From Labia minor (lineage: Eukaryota > Arthropoda > Insecta > Dermaptera > Spongiphoridae), in the NCBI GenBank assembly GCA_963082975.1, contig OY720345.1:33178611-33242610 (forward strand): DNA of 64,000 nucleotides, written 5' to 3'. The position numbers were made by a program, and so were the translations under genes. The notes below the pieces were generated by a model that was given only the letters and a program-made list of their open reading frames with translations, was not told the origin of the DNA and did no database searches. Of this stretch, positions 35,164-50,800 are shown in pieces. Numbering within the stretch: position 1 is the stretch's first letter; the number at the start of each line of letters is the position of its first letter.

Positions 35164-38100
35164 TATTAATTGAATAGTTATTAATTGTAGAAATTGAAAA
35201 ATATCTTAAATACCTAATATTGTTGATTATTGAAAATTGTAATTAATTATACTTATTGTTAGATAAAAAATATATGTACATACATGTAAAATATTGATAT
35301 CATATTGTTATAGTATGACTATTTATTTTTATATTTTACAATTTATTGCAAGTTAAAAATTAATCTGATGAAATATAAAATTTGGTTCATTTTAATTATT
35401 GTTTTAAATGTGTGTTTTATCCAATCTAAATATTATAATGTTATATATGTACAATAATTATATGTATAGTAAAAATAAATATATTATAAATAAAAAATTT
35501 CTTTATACATTATAAATATTTTCCATGTGTGTTTTCACTTAAAATTTTACTTTTCCTATATAAAATAAATTCCTCAAATTAACATTTTCCTTTTAACCAT
35601 ATATATATATATATATAAACGGTATACAGATATATGTTTTTGAACTTGAAAAATATCCACATGACTTTGAAAGGCGAATCAAACTGTTTAAGTCTCATGA
35701 GGAAATTCAATTTATTATTTATTTATTTAAATAGTATTTAGAAATATTAAAAACAAAATATTTATTTCAGGGTGACGAAATTATTAGATTTTGGAATATA
35801 TATTTATAGCATACTATATATTTTTTTATATAATAATCTCTTAAAAACAATTTTCAATTTTTTAAATTGATATTCATTTAAATAGATAAAATTAAAAAAC
35901 ATTAAATCTTAATTTCTATTAAAATATTAAATAAGTTTGACCTAATGTATGAAATAAATTAATATAATTATTTTTAGTATGATTTAAATATTTTAAATGA
36001 TATTTAATTAATTAAAAACTTATAATAAATTAAATATTTTAATAATCCAGCCAATAGATAAAACATGAACAGTGACTTCAAATTGAAATAGACATCAGAT
36101 ATATTCTTATTAAATGTTTTATAATGAACATTACTTTATATATATAGTTTATTCAAATTATATAAAAACCCTTAAAAAGTGCCATGCATCAGAATAATCT
36201 CGAAAAAGTCGAATTGGCAGTCGTGGGACTGGCCGACAGAAGTGAAAACTTGTGCGTAAGAAATTTGAAAGCAGACGGAATGCGCACCAGCTTCACGAGA
36301 AAAATGAAATTTATATACGTATATATATATATATATAAAATTCATAATTATTTTTTTCAGCAAACTGATTATTATTACAAAAATATTAAAAATACGATGT
36401 GTATGAATATATATATATATATATATATATATGTCTGTCTGTCTGTCTGTGTAGGTGTCTGTCAAATACTCAAAAACTACCCGTCCGATTGCGATGAAAC
36501 TTTCAGGGAATGTTGTGGGCGTCCCAGGGAAGGTTTTACTGTAGTTAAATCCAAAATTAATTTATCCAAAATTAATTTAATTAGTAATATTTTGGTAAAA
36601 GTCTATTTATGGTTACCATGGTTACATTGAAAAATTTACAATAAATAAATAAAAATAATTGGAAATCTTTTCAACTTATTATTTTGATAAATTTTATTAA
36701 TATTTTTAATTTTTTTTAAACTGCAAAAAATAACATACCCCTAGTAATAGTTGTAATAAAAAAAAAATATAAATCACAATGTAAGTAAAATATTGAATCG
36801 TTTTATTTATATTGTTTGAATTATTGTTTGAATATTTATTAAATTTATATATAGATTAATTTACATGTTTAAATGTATATTTAATAAATTTATTTATCAA
36901 ACATATATCTTTATTTTTACGGTCACACACACACACACACACATATTTAAAAATTAATTTATTAAAATATATATTATATAATATATTATATATAGTATAT
37001 AATTTAATATATATATAAATATATATATATTCTGAAATTAATTTTAAATTATATAAATATATTAGAAATTAATTTAATATAATTTAACACATAATAATAT
37101 ATTAAAATATTTTATTTTATATATACATAATTTAGTAATACTGATTATTAATGTAAATATAAATAATAATATTTAATATGGCAAATATGTAAAATTTTGT
37201 AAAGAATGTATCAGAAGTTTAGTGTCTAACATTCTGGCGTATTGCGCATGCGTATATCGGTCGGGTCGGTCGGTCGGGTCGTTTTGGAATCTCACGCGAG
37301 TTCTATACTTTTTCCCCATCCCGCAAAAGTGCTCAACGCCGCTAAAGAAGTTTTCACTTCAATAAATATAACTATACATTATATTATTATTTAGATTATC
37401 CCAGTATAAAATATAAAAGATAAATAAAAAAATTTATTTTTTTGTTATTTATTTAAATTAAAAAAAATATTTTAAATTAATATTAAATAGAATAAATACA
37501 TATGGAAGTTATATTACACGTATATAAATAAATGAAAAGAATGAAAAGTTATTTTGTCACAATTTTACAATGATAATGGTGAGGAGGAGTTGAGAGGGTT
37601 GTAATTGGTTATCGCGCGAGTTATAATAAATGATAATAAACCTCACCCCGAGGTTGAATTTTGACAGTTACAGCGCCGCTCCCCGAGCTCACTGGCTACC
37701 ACTCGAGCAGCTGGCTAGGAACAGCCCCTGGCATTTAGGCAACCAGCTGCGCTAGTTTCCAAATTTAAAATTCTCATATTTAAAGTACCTGGATTATCCA
37801 GCAGCCGCTCAGAAGATTAATAAGTTGACCTGTGGCCAGGTCCGAACCGACCGACGGTTTGAAATAAATTAATTTCCAGCTACAGAAACAATTTCAAATA
37901 ATTTTAATATATCTATTAATGTAATAAAAAACAGATAGGCATATAACATAAATATTTTTAATTTTATTTTATTTATAATATATATGTAAGACCAGGCTGT
38001 GACGTCATGAATGGCTGGATGACGTCATATAATTTTAAATTAAAAAAAAAACTAATAAAGATGATTTGTCTCGAGAATAAAACCAATAAAAAGTGCATGA

Positions 38101-41100
38101 TTCGTGGTGATATGTAAAAAATCTCCTTATGGTGCGAAAATAACCCTTACCTTCCTATCGTCGATCGCTAATACTACCACTTCCGGTTTCCGGATTTGCA
38201 CCAAAAGTGAATCAATTCATCCTACTGATGCATTAAGTAAATATAACAAATTTCATCAAAATCCGTTGAGCCGTTCAGGCTGTACACATCTATGCGGACG
38301 GACGGACGAACGGACATCATGCTAAAAATACTTTTTTCTGTTAAGAAAATGCATGTTTCGTGGAGATATATAAAAATCTCCACATGTGAAATTTGGTGTG
38401 AAAACAATACCTCCCAATACTATCGTCGGTCGGTAAATATATATATATTTTTAATTTAAAAAAAAACATTAATTTTTTATTTTTTATTTTATTTTAAACC
38501 TTAATTAATTAAATAATATATTCTATCTGTATATCTCTTAAATATATTATAAAAAAATTTGTTTTGTTTTTTTATAAAATTTTTAAAAACAATAATAATA
38601 TGTAAATTTTGTATTTTATAAAATTTTTTTAGTTCAATATTTATAAGTTGACTTTCTTTTTTTTTACCTCATACCTATATTTTAACTTTATTAATATATA
38701 AATATTTATAAATTAATAATTCTTTTGTTTACATTAAAAATTAACTGGAGTGTCTCCACTCGACTATCTCGCAATTTGAATTGGATTAAATAACCTAATA
38801 TATTATATTTAAATTAAATTTAATTAATAAATATTAAACCAGCGCATGTTTGGCTTTTTGTATAAGGCACCAAGTCACGTGTTGACGCGTGAGATTTGCA
38901 GTGTTAATTAATTCTGTTAATTAATTGTGGTAATTTCAACGAATCAGTCAAGCTGAAATTCTATATATATCAGTTTTATACAATTATTAATCATGTGAAA
39001 AATTATCAAACATATATCTTTATTTTTACGGTCACTTTAGAGGAAAAAAAATCAAAACGTTGTAAGTAATGACCCTCTTCCGGTTGAGCTACACTTCTCA
39101 AAAGTTGATAGAAAACTAGGAATTTTGAATAATGCTCATGAACCAAATTTCATCATTCTAGCTCAAACCCTTTTTGCGTAATCTTGGTTACATACATACA
39201 TACACACACACACACACAGACATTTTTCTCAACCTTAGTGAAAATGATTCAGGAACCTTCAAAACGTATAAAAACATCAAAATCTCAACATCGAAAATTT
39301 TCGTGATCGCAATACTATCTCTTACGAGATAGTAAAAATTTATATATAAGATATATTTAAGTTACAATCTCAGTTTTTGCAACGCCAGCAGGATTTATTA
39401 CGTCATAAATCCTGCAATCCCAATCACTTATATATTTCATATAGTGATTAGTACTTTCCATGTAGTACAACTCAGCAATCTATTTAAAAGATTAGCTGCA
39501 TTGACGTGCTTTTAGCATGTCTGTAAAACGTTCATTACAGCCTTGTATTATTTATTAAAATTAAATAAATATAAAAAAAAACTAAGAAAAAGTAACTTTG
39601 TACTTTTTCTTTCAAAACCGTTTTTTTAAAAACGACAACGCTCGGCACAGGACCTTTACTTATATATATTTAATAAAAAAATATTTTCGATACAATTATT
39701 TATTTTCATTTGTTCTAATTTATTTAATTTAATAGTATATATAATATCAATAATAATTGATAATTCTATTGATTTTATTTCAATTAAAATTAAAATACAT
39801 TATTGATGCAGATAATAATTCCATAATTTAATTCCAATGACATCAATTTATACAATTAAATATATATATATACTAACTGCTAAGACCGCCTTAAGCGCTT
39901 TTTGCACCTGGACAGGGTGATCTGCCCCCTGTACCCCCGAAGTAGTACACTGAAAATCTGTATGTCAAAGGTTTTCATTCATTTTATTTCAATCAGTATA
40001 TTAAAATATTCATTTCTTTTTGTGTCCTTATTGAAAATATATTTTAATTTAACCCGTTAAGTGGTTATGACATATATATACGTCTATATCTTGATCTCTT
40101 GTACAGTGTAGCGCTTATGACGGATATATTCGCATCATGATTTTTCTTGGTATATTTAATGGGTAAGACGAATAAATATTAATGGGTAAGACGAATATAT
40201 ACGTCTTATCCATTAAATATACCAAGAAAAATCATGATGCGAATATATCCGTCATAAGCGCTACACTAAACAAGAGATCAAGACGTATATATAAGTCATA
40301 AACATAAAATTTCTAATTAATAGTAATAGTAGAGCTAATATTATTTAAAAAAAACTTACAAACCAATATTTTATAAACTCTTTTTCTCGGACCTTTGCAC
40401 ATCGAGAGAGCGTAGTGAAACTAATAATTAGTGTCTTGAGTATTATTTGGTAATCAATATATAACGATTCGTACCGTAAGAGTATATTTGTAGTGATTAA
40501 AAAAGTTCACAAAAAGAGAGAGTATTTCGAAAAATTTTCCATAAAATCCCAATAAATCGCAACAATAATAATATAATTCAAGATAATTGCTTTAATATAA
40601 TATATCTGTAAAAATCTAATAATTCATAATTATGGTATATAGAAATAATTTACATTTTATATTTTTTTTACAAAAAAATGTTAAGATACCTATTAAAATA
40701 ACAAAATAAAAATTATTATTGTCTTTTAATGATTATATCCCACCTTAAAATTATTGGAATCTTAAACTAAACCTATCAAACGGGGAATGAAAAAATTTGA
40801 AAAATTAATTATTTAAAAAAATTGAAAAATTATAAATGAAAGAGTTAAATTAGTAAAATTGAGAATAATAAAATATTTTTTTTTTTAAAAAAAACAATTT
40901 GTTAAAAATTTCTTTTGATAGGTCTATTTTTAGATATTTTAGGTAATGTGTTTTTATTATTTTCTTTTCATTTTTCTTCTCTTTTAAATTGTCTAAACCC
41001 TATATAAATAAACAAAAAGGCAATTTATCCTTTTCCTATTGGACCATTAAAGCTCCAATACAATAATATCATTTAAAATCTGGAAAATATATTTTTTAAA

Positions 41101-41402
41101 ATAAATTACAAGAGCCCTTCACAGTACAACTCAGTCTTGTGTTCAAGACACATCTACTACCAGTACTACTAGCTCTTTCTGTGGAAAATCACTAAAATTG
41201 TATTAGTTATAATTCCGACAGGCTGTGCTAAAATAGTGTTCCGTGAATTTCAACTCTCCAGTTGTCTTCGGCGTCAACATCATAAAATTGGTATGTACAA
41301 AATATTAATTAATTAATCATCAAACAATTACAAATTAATATTATTTTTTTTTATTTCTAATATATTTTCGATTATTTTCTTACTATAGATTTACTGAAAA
41401 TC

Positions 41403-42104
41403 ATGACGAAAATGATGTTTTATTTAAAAAATATTGAAAAATTGGGAAATAAATATAATTTGCTTATTAGTGATTATATACTAATAATTATTTCTCATTT
41501 AAAAAATAATTCATTCCGAAATAAATTGTTAAAATCCAATTTAACAAATATAACAACGAGTGAATTTCAAGAATTATTTAAAAGAAAAGCTGCGAGAGAA
41601 ATGAATCCAAATTCAATTAATACTTCTCTCAAATTAGCAATTAAACAGATTAACAAATATGGCATTCGCTATATAGATATCTTGAGAAATTGTTACAAAC
41701 AACGTCAAGTAAAGTTGAATAACAATGAATTTTCAAAGAGTGTATTAAAACGAGCTAGAGAATTTGGAAAATTATCTAATCAACTAAAATTACAATGTAA
41801 TCATTCCTATTCAGTCCATCCACAGACCGAGTGGAGAAATCTGTATAGATATCAAGAAACAGGAATTGGTTTTGATTATAGAAAACCACCGTTCACAGTG
41901 TTAGAGGAGAACATTAGTGAAATAGAAATAAAACGAAGACCGTTACGCAACTACAATTTTTTTACGCCATTCTCGAATAAGGAGAATGAGCCACCCGTAC
42001 AAGATGATGATGATGATGAGACGGTCTTGAATCTTCCCATCAATAGATTTAGATTCACTGACACAAAATCTAAAATGAAAAGCCACTATTATCATATTAG
42101 ATAA
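41403..42104 (+). CDS. Unrecognised KEN-box protein, 233 aa, copy 3
   Basis: Protein identical to copy 1. The 5' UTR intron is at 41291-41388. Its unit (3) carries two variants shared only with unit 6, at 38559 and near 39094. Confidence 0.8.
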   Translation: MTKMMFYLKNIEKLGNKYNLLISDYILIIISHLKNNSFRNKLLKSNLTNITTSEFQELFKRKAAREMNPNSINTSLKLAIKQINKYGIRYIDILRNCYKQRQVKLNNNEFSKSVLKRAREFGKLSNQLKLQCNHSYSVHPQTEWRNLYRYQETGIGFDYRKPPFTVLEENISEIEIKRRPLRNYNFFTPFSNKENEPPVQDDDDDETVLNLPINRFRFTDTKSKMKSHYYHIR

Positions 42105-45100
42105 TATTAATTGAATAGTTATTAATTGTAGAAATTGAAAAATATCTTAAATACCTAATATTGTTGATTATTGAAAATTGTAATTAATTATACTTATTGT
42201 TAGATAAAAAATATATGTACATACATGTAAAATATTGATATCATATTGTTATAGTATGACTATTTATTTTTATATTTTACAATTTATTGCAAGTTAAAAA
42301 TTAATCTGATGAAATATAAAATTTGGTTCATTTTAATTATTGTTTTAAATGTGTGTTTTATCCAATCTAAATATTATAATGTTATATATGTACAATAATT
42401 ATATGTATAGTAAAAATAAATATATTATAAATAAAAAATTTCTTTATACATTATAAATATTTTCCATGTGTGTTTTCACTTAAAATTTTACTTTTCCTAT
42501 ATAAAATAAATTCCTCAAATTAACATTTTCCTTTTAACCATATATATATATATATATAAACGGTATACAGATATATGTTTTTGAACTTGAAAAATATCCA
42601 CATGACTTTGAAAGGCGAATCAAACTGTTTAAGTCTCATGAGGAAATTCAATTTATTATTTATTTATTTAAATAGTATTTAGAAATATTAAAAACAAAAT
42701 ATTTATTTCAGGGTGACGAAATTATTAGATTTTGGAATATATATTTATAGCATACTATATATTTTTTTATATAATAATCTCTTAAAAACAATTTTCAATT
42801 TTTTAAATTGATATTCATTTAAATAGATAAAATTAAAAAACATTAAATCTTAATTTCTATTAAAATATTAAATAAGTTTGACCTAATGTATGAAATAAAT
42901 TAATATAATTATTTTTAGTATGATTTAAATATTTTAAATGATATTTAATTAATTAAAAACTTATAATAAATTAAATATTTTAATAATCCAGCCAATAGAT
43001 AAAACATGAACAGTGACTTCAAATTGAAATAGACATCAGATATATTCTTATTAAATGTTTTATAATGAACATTACTTTATATATATAGTTTATTCAAATT
43101 ATATAAAAACCCTTAAAAAGTGCCATGCATCAGAATAATCTCGAAAAAGTCGAATTGGCAGTCGTGGGACTGGCCGACAGAAGTGAAAACTTGTGCGTAA
43201 GAAATTTGAAAGCAGACGGAATGCGCACCAGCTTCACGAGAAAAATGAAATTTATATACGTATATATATATATATATAAAATTCATAATTATTTTTTTCA
43301 GCAAACTGATTATTATTACAAAAATATTAAAAATACGATGTGTATGAATATATATATATATATATATATATATGTCTGTCTGTCTGTCTGTGTAGGTGTC
43401 TGTCAAATACTCAAAAACTACCCGTCCGATTGCGATGAAACTTTCAGGGAATGTTGTGGGCGTCCCAGGGAAGGTTTTACTGTAGTTAAATCCAAAATTA
43501 ATTTATCCAAAATTAATTTAATTAGTAATATTTTGGTAAAAGTCTATTTATGGTTACCATGGTTACATTGAAAAATTTACAATAAATAAATAAAAATAAT
43601 TGGAAATCTTTTCAACTTATTATTTTGATAAATTTTATTAATATTTTTAATTTTTTTTAAACTGCAAAAAATAACATACCCCTAGTAATAGTTGTAATAA
43701 AAAAAAAATATAAATCACAATGTAAGTAAAATATTGAATCGTTTTATTTATATTGTTTGAATTATTGTTTGAATATTTATTAAATTTATATATAGATTAA
43801 TTTACATGTTTAAATGTATATTTAATAAATTTATTTATCAAACATATATCTTTATTTTTACGGTCACACACACACACACACACATATTTAAAAATTAATT
43901 TATTAAAATATATATTATATAATATATTATATATAGTATATAATTTAATATATATATAAATATATATATATTCTGAAATTAATTTTAAATTATATAAATA
44001 TATTAGAAATTAATTTAATATAATTTAACACATAATAATATATTAAAATATTTTATTTTATATATACATAATTTAGTAATACTGATTATTAATGTAAATA
44101 TAAATAATAATATTTAATATGGCAAATATGTAAAATTTTGTAAAGAATGTATCAGAAGTTTAGTGTCTAACATTCTGGCGTATTGCGCATGCGTATATCG
44201 GTCGGGTCGGTCGGTCGGGTCGTTTTGGAATCTCACGCGAGTTCTATACTTTTTCCCCATCCCGCAAAAGTGCTCAACGCCGCTAAAGAAGTTTTCACTT
44301 CAATAAATATAACTATACATTATATTATTATTTAGATTATCCCAGTATAAAATATAAAAGATAAATAAAAAAATTTATTTTTTTGTTATTTATTTAAATT
44401 AAAAAAAATATTTTAAATTAATATTAAATAGAATAAATACATATGGAAGTTATATTACACGTATATAAATAAATGAAAAGAATGAAAAGTTATTTTGTCA
44501 CAATTTTACAATGATAATGGTGAGGAGGAGTTGAGAGGGTTGTAATTGGTTATCGCGCGAGTTATAATAAATGATAATAAACCTCACCCCGAGGTTGAAT
44601 TTTGACAGTTACAGCGCCGCTCCCCGAGCTCACTGGCTACCACTCGAGCAGCTGGCTAGGAACAGCCCCTGGCATTTAGGCAACCAGCTGCGCTAGTTTC
44701 CAAATTTAAAATTCTCATATTTAAAGTACCTGGATTATCCAGCAGCCGCTCAGAAGATTAATAAGTTGACCTGTGGCCAGGTCCGAACCGACCGACGGTT
44801 TGAAATAAATTAATTTCCAGCTACAGAAACAATTTCAAATAATTTTAATATATCTATTAATGTAATAAAAAACAGATAGGCATATAACATAAATATTTTT
44901 AATTTTATTTTATTTATAATATATATGTAAGACCAGGCTGTGACGTCATGAATGGCTGGATGACGTCATATAATTTTAAATTAAAAAAAAAACTAATAAA
45001 GATGATTTGTCTCGAGAATAAAACCAATAAAAAGTGCATGATTCGTGGTGATATGTAAAAAATCTCCTTATGGTGCGAAAATAACCCTTACCTTCCTATC

Positions 45101-48100
45101 GTCGATCGCTAATACTACCACTTCCGGTTTCCGGATTTGCACCAAAAGTGAATCAATTCATCCTACTGATGCATTAAGTAAATATAACAAATTTCATCAA
45201 AATCCGTTGAGCCGTTCAGGCTGTACACATCTATGCGGACGGACGGACGAACGGACATCATGCTAAAAATACTTTTTTCTGTTAAGAAAATGCATGTTTC
45301 GTGGAGATATATAAAAATCTCCACATGTGAAATTTGGTGTGAAAACAATACCTCCCAATACTATCGTCGGTCGGTAAATATATATATATTTTTAATTTAA
45401 AAAAAAACATTAATTTTTTATTTTTTATTTTATTTTAAACCTTAATTAATTAAATAATATATTCTATCTGTATATCTCTTAAATATATTATAAAAAAATC
45501 TGTTTTGTTTTTTTATAAAATTTTTAAAAACAATAATAATATGTAAATTTTGTATTTTATAAAATTTTTTTAGTTCAATATTTATAAGTTGACTTTCTTT
45601 TTTTTTACCTCATACCTATATTTTAACTTTATTAATATATAAATATTTATAAATTAATAATTCTTTTGTTTACATTAAAAATTAACTGGAGTGTCTCCAC
45701 TCGACTATCTCGCAATTTGAATTGGATTAAATAACCTAATATATTATATTTAAATTAAATTTAATTAATAAATATTAAACCAGCGCATGTTTGGCTTTTT
45801 GTATAAGGCACCAAGTCACGTGTTGACGCGTGAGATTTGCAGTGTTAATTAATTCTGTTAATTAATTGTGGTAATTTCAACGAATCAGTCAAGCTGAAAT
45901 TCTATATATATCAGTTTTATACAATTATTAATCATGTGAAAAATTATCAAACATATATCTTTATTTTTACGGTCACTTTAGAGGAAAAAAAATCAAAACG
46001 TTGTAAGTAATGACCCTCTTCCGGTTGAGCTACATTTCTCAAAAGTTGATAGAAAACTAGGAATTTTGAATAATGCTCATGAACCAAATTTCATCATTCT
46101 AGCTCAAACCCTTTTTGCGTAATCTTGGTTACATACATACATACACACACACACACACAGACATTTTTCTCAACCTTAGTGAAAATGATTCAGGAACCTT
46201 CAAAACGTATAAAAACATCAAAATCTCAACATCGAAAATTTTCGTGATCGCAATACTATCTCTTACGAGATAGTAAAAATTTATATATAAGATATATTTA
46301 AGTTACAATCTCAGTTTTTGCAACGCCAGCAGGATTTATTACGTCATAAATCCTGCAATCCCAATCACTTATATATTTCATATAGTGATTAGTACTTTCC
46401 ATGTAGTACAACTCAGCAATCTATTTAAAAGATTAGCTGCATTGACGTGCTTTTAGCATGTCTGTAAAACGTTCATTACAGCCTTGTATTATTTATTAAA
46501 ATTAAATAAATATAAAAAAAAACTAAGAAAAAGTAACTTTGTACTTTTTCTTTCAAAACCGTTTTTTTAAAAACGACAACGCTCGGCACAGGACCTTTAC
46601 TTATATATATTTAATAAAAAAATATTTTCGATACAATTATTTATTTTCATTTGTTCTAATTTATTTAATTTAATAGTATATATAATATCAATAATAATTG
46701 ATAATTCTATTGATTTTATTTCAATTAAAATTAAAATACATTATTGATGCAGATAATAATTCCATAATTTAATTCCAATGACATCAATTTATACAATTAA
46801 ATATATATATATACTAACTGCTAAGACCGCCTTAAGCGCTTTTTGCACCTGGACAGGGTGATCTGCCCCCTGTACCCCCGAAGTAGTACACTGAAAATCT
46901 GTATGTCAAAGGTTTTCATTCATTTTATTTCAATCAGTATATTAAAATATTCATTTCTTTTTGTGTCCTTATTGAAAATATATTTTAATTTAACCCGTTA
47001 AGTGGTTATGACATATATATACGTCTATATCTTGATCTCTTGTACAGTGTAGCGCTTATGACGGATATATTCGCATCATGATTTTTCTTGGTATATTTAA
47101 TGGGTAAGACGAATAAATATTAATGGGTAAGACGAATATATACGTCTTATCCATTAAATATACCAAGAAAAATCATGATGCGAATATATCCGTCATAAGC
47201 GCTACACTAAACAAGAGATCAAGACGTATATATAAGTCATAAACATAAAATTTCTAATTAATAGTAATAGTAGAGCTAATATTATTTAAAAAAAACTTAC
47301 AAACCAATATTTTATAAACTCTTTTTCTCGGACCTTTGCACATCGAGAGAGCGTAGTGAAACTAATAATTAGTGTCTTGAGTATTATTTGGTAATCAATA
47401 TATAACGATTCGTACCGTAAGAGTATATTTGTAGTGATTAAAAAAGTTCACAAAAAGAGAGAGTATTTCGAAAAATTTTCCATAAAATCCCAATAAATCG
47501 CAACAATAATAATATAATTCAAGATAATTGCTTTAATATAATATATCTGTAAAAATCTAATAATTCATAATTATGGTATATAGAAATAATTTACATTTTA
47601 TATTTTTTTTACAAAAAAATGTTAAGATACCTATTAAAATAACAAAATAAAAATTATTATTGTCTTTTAATGATTATATCCCACCTTAAAATTATTGGAA
47701 TCTTAAACTAAACCTATCAAACGGGGAATGAAAAAATTTGAAAAATTAATTATTTAAAAAAATTGAAAAATTATAAATGAAAGAGTTAAATTAGTAAAAT
47801 TGAGAATAATAAAATATTTTTTTTTTTAAAAAAAACAATTTGTTAAAAATTTCTTTTGATAGGTCTATTTTTAGATATTTTAGGTAATGTGTTTTTATTA
47901 TTTTCTTTTCATTTTTCTTCTCTTTTAAATTGTCTAAACCCTATATAAATAAACAAAAAGGCAATTTATCCTTTTCCTATTGGACCATTAAAGCTCCAAT
48001 ACAATAATATCATTTAAAATCTGGAAAATATATTTTTTAAAATAAATTACAAGAGCCCTTCACAGTACAACTCAGTCTTGTGTTCAAGACACATCTACTA

Positions 48101-48343
48101 CCAGTACTACTAGCTCTTTCTGTGGAAAATCACTAAAATTGTATTAGTTATAATTCCGACAGGCTGTGCTAAAATAGTGTTCCGTGAATTTCAACTCTCC
48201 AGTTGTCTTCGGCGTCAACATCATAAAATTGGTATGTACAAAATATTAATTAATTAATCATCAAACAATTACAAATTAATATTATTTTTTTTTATTTCTA
48301 ATATATTTTCGATTATTTTCTTACTATAGATTTACTGAAAATC

Positions 48344-49045
48344 ATGACGAAAATGATGTTTTATTTAAAAAATATTGAAAAATTGGGAAATAAATATAAT
48401 TTGCTTATTAGTGATTATATACTAATAATTATTTCTCATTTAAAAAATAATTCATTCCGAAATAAATTGTTAAAATCCAATTTAACAAATATAACAACGA
48501 GTGAATTTCAAGAATTATTTAAAAGAAAAGCTGCGAGAGAAATGAATCCAAATTCAATTAATACTTCTCTCAAATTAGCAATTAAACAGATTAACAAATA
48601 TGGCATTCGCTATATAGATATCTTGAGAAATTGTTACAAACAACGTCAAGTAAAGTTGAATAACAATGAATTTTCAAAGAGTGTATTAAAACGAGCTAGA
48701 GAATTTGGAAAATTATCTAATCAACTAAAATTACAATGTAATCATTCCTATTCAGTCCATCCACAGACCGAGTGGAGAAATCTGTATAGATATCAAGAAA
48801 CAGGAATTGGTTTTGATTATAGAAAACCACCGTTCACAGTGTTAGAGGAGAACATTAGTGAAATAGAAATAAAACGAAGACCGTTACGCAACTACAATTT
48901 TTTTACGCCATTCTCGAATAAGGAGAATGAGCCACCCGTACAAGATGATGATGATGATGAGACGGTCTTGAATCTTCCCATCAATAGATTTAGATTCACT
49001 GACACAAAATCTAAAATGAAAAGCCACTATTATCATATTAGATAA
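48344..49045 (+). CDS. Unrecognised KEN-box protein, 233 aa, copy 4
   Basis: Protein identical to copy 1. The 5' UTR intron is at 48232-48329. Its unit matches unit 1 at all the period-three marker sites. Confidence 0.8.
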   Translation: MTKMMFYLKNIEKLGNKYNLLISDYILIIISHLKNNSFRNKLLKSNLTNITTSEFQELFKRKAAREMNPNSINTSLKLAIKQINKYGIRYIDILRNCYKQRQVKLNNNEFSKSVLKRAREFGKLSNQLKLQCNHSYSVHPQTEWRNLYRYQETGIGFDYRKPPFTVLEENISEIEIKRRPLRNYNFFTPFSNKENEPPVQDDDDDETVLNLPINRFRFTDTKSKMKSHYYHIR

Positions 49046-50285
49046 TATTAATTGAATAGTTATTAATTGTAGAAATTGAAAAATATCTTAAATACCTAAT
49101 ATTGTTGATTATTGAAAATTGTAATTAATTATACTTATTGTTAGATAAAAAATATATGTACATACATGTAAAATATTGATATCATATTGTTATAGTATGA
49201 CTATTTATTTTTATATTTTACAATTTATTGCAAGTTAAAAATTAATCTGATGAAATATAAAATTTGGTTCATTTTAATTATTGTTTTAAATGTGTGTTTT
49301 ATCCAATCTAAATATTATAATGTTATATATGTACAATAATTATATGTATAGTAAAAATAAATATATTATAAATAAAAAATTTCTTTATACATTATAAATA
49401 TTTTCCATGTGTGTTTTCACTTAAAATTTTACTTTTCCTATATAAAATAAATTCCTCAAATTAACATTTTCCTTTTAACCATATATATATATATATATAA
49501 ACGGTATACAGATATATGTTTTTGAACTTGAAAAATATCCACATGACTTTGAAAGGCGAATCAAACTGTTTAAGTCTCATGAGGAAATTCAATTTATTAT
49601 TTATTTATTTAAATAGTATTTAGAAATATTAAAAACAAAATATTTATTTCAGGGTGACGAAATTATTAGATTTTGGAATATATATTTATAGCATACTATA
49701 TATTTTTTTATATAATAATCTCTTAAAAACAATTTTCAATTTTTTAAATTGATATTCATTTAAATAGATAAAATTAAAAAACATTAAATCTTAATTTCTA
49801 TTAAAATATTAAATAAGTTTGACCTAATGTATGAAATAAATTAATATAATTATTTTTAGTATGATTTAAATATTTTAAATGATATTTAATTAATTAAAAA
49901 CTTATAATAAATTAAATATTTTAATAATCCAGCCAATAGATAAAACATGAACAGTGACTTCAAATTGAAATAGACATCAGATATATTCTTATTAAATGTT
50001 TTATAATGAACATTACTTTATATATATAGTTTATTCAAATTATATAAAAACCCTTAAAAAGTGCCATGCATCAGAATAATCTCGAAAAAGTCGAATTGGC
50101 AGTCGTGGGACTGGCCGACAGAAGTGAAAACTTGTGCGTAAGAAATTTGAAAGCAGACGGAATGCGCATCAGCTTCACGAGAAAAATGAAATTTATATAC
50201 GTATATATATATATATATAAAATTCATAATTATTTTTTTCAGCAAACTGATTATTATTACAAAAATATTAAAAATACGATGTGTA

Positions 50286-50337
<52 letters not shown>

Positions 50338-50800
50338 TGTCTGTCTGTCTGTGTAGGTGTCTGTCAAATACTCAAAAACTACCCGTCCGATTGCGATGAA
50401 ACTTTCAGGGATTGTTGTGGGCGTCCCAGGGAAGGTTTTACTGTAGTTAAATCCAAAATTAATTTATCCAAAATTAATTTAATTAGTAATATTTTGGTAA
50501 AAGTCTATTTATGGTTACCATGGTTACATTGAAAAATTTACAATAATTAAATAAAAATAATTGGAAATCTTTTCAACTTATTATTTTGATAAATTTTATT
50601 AATATTTTTAATTTTTTTTAAACTGCAAAAAATAACATACCCATAGTAATAGTTGTAATAAAAATAAAAATATAAATCACAATGTAAGTAAAATATTGAA
50701 TCGTTTTATTTATATTGTTTCAATTATTGTTTGAATATTTATTAAATTTATATATAGATTAATTTACATGTGTAAATGTATATTTAATAAATTTATTTAT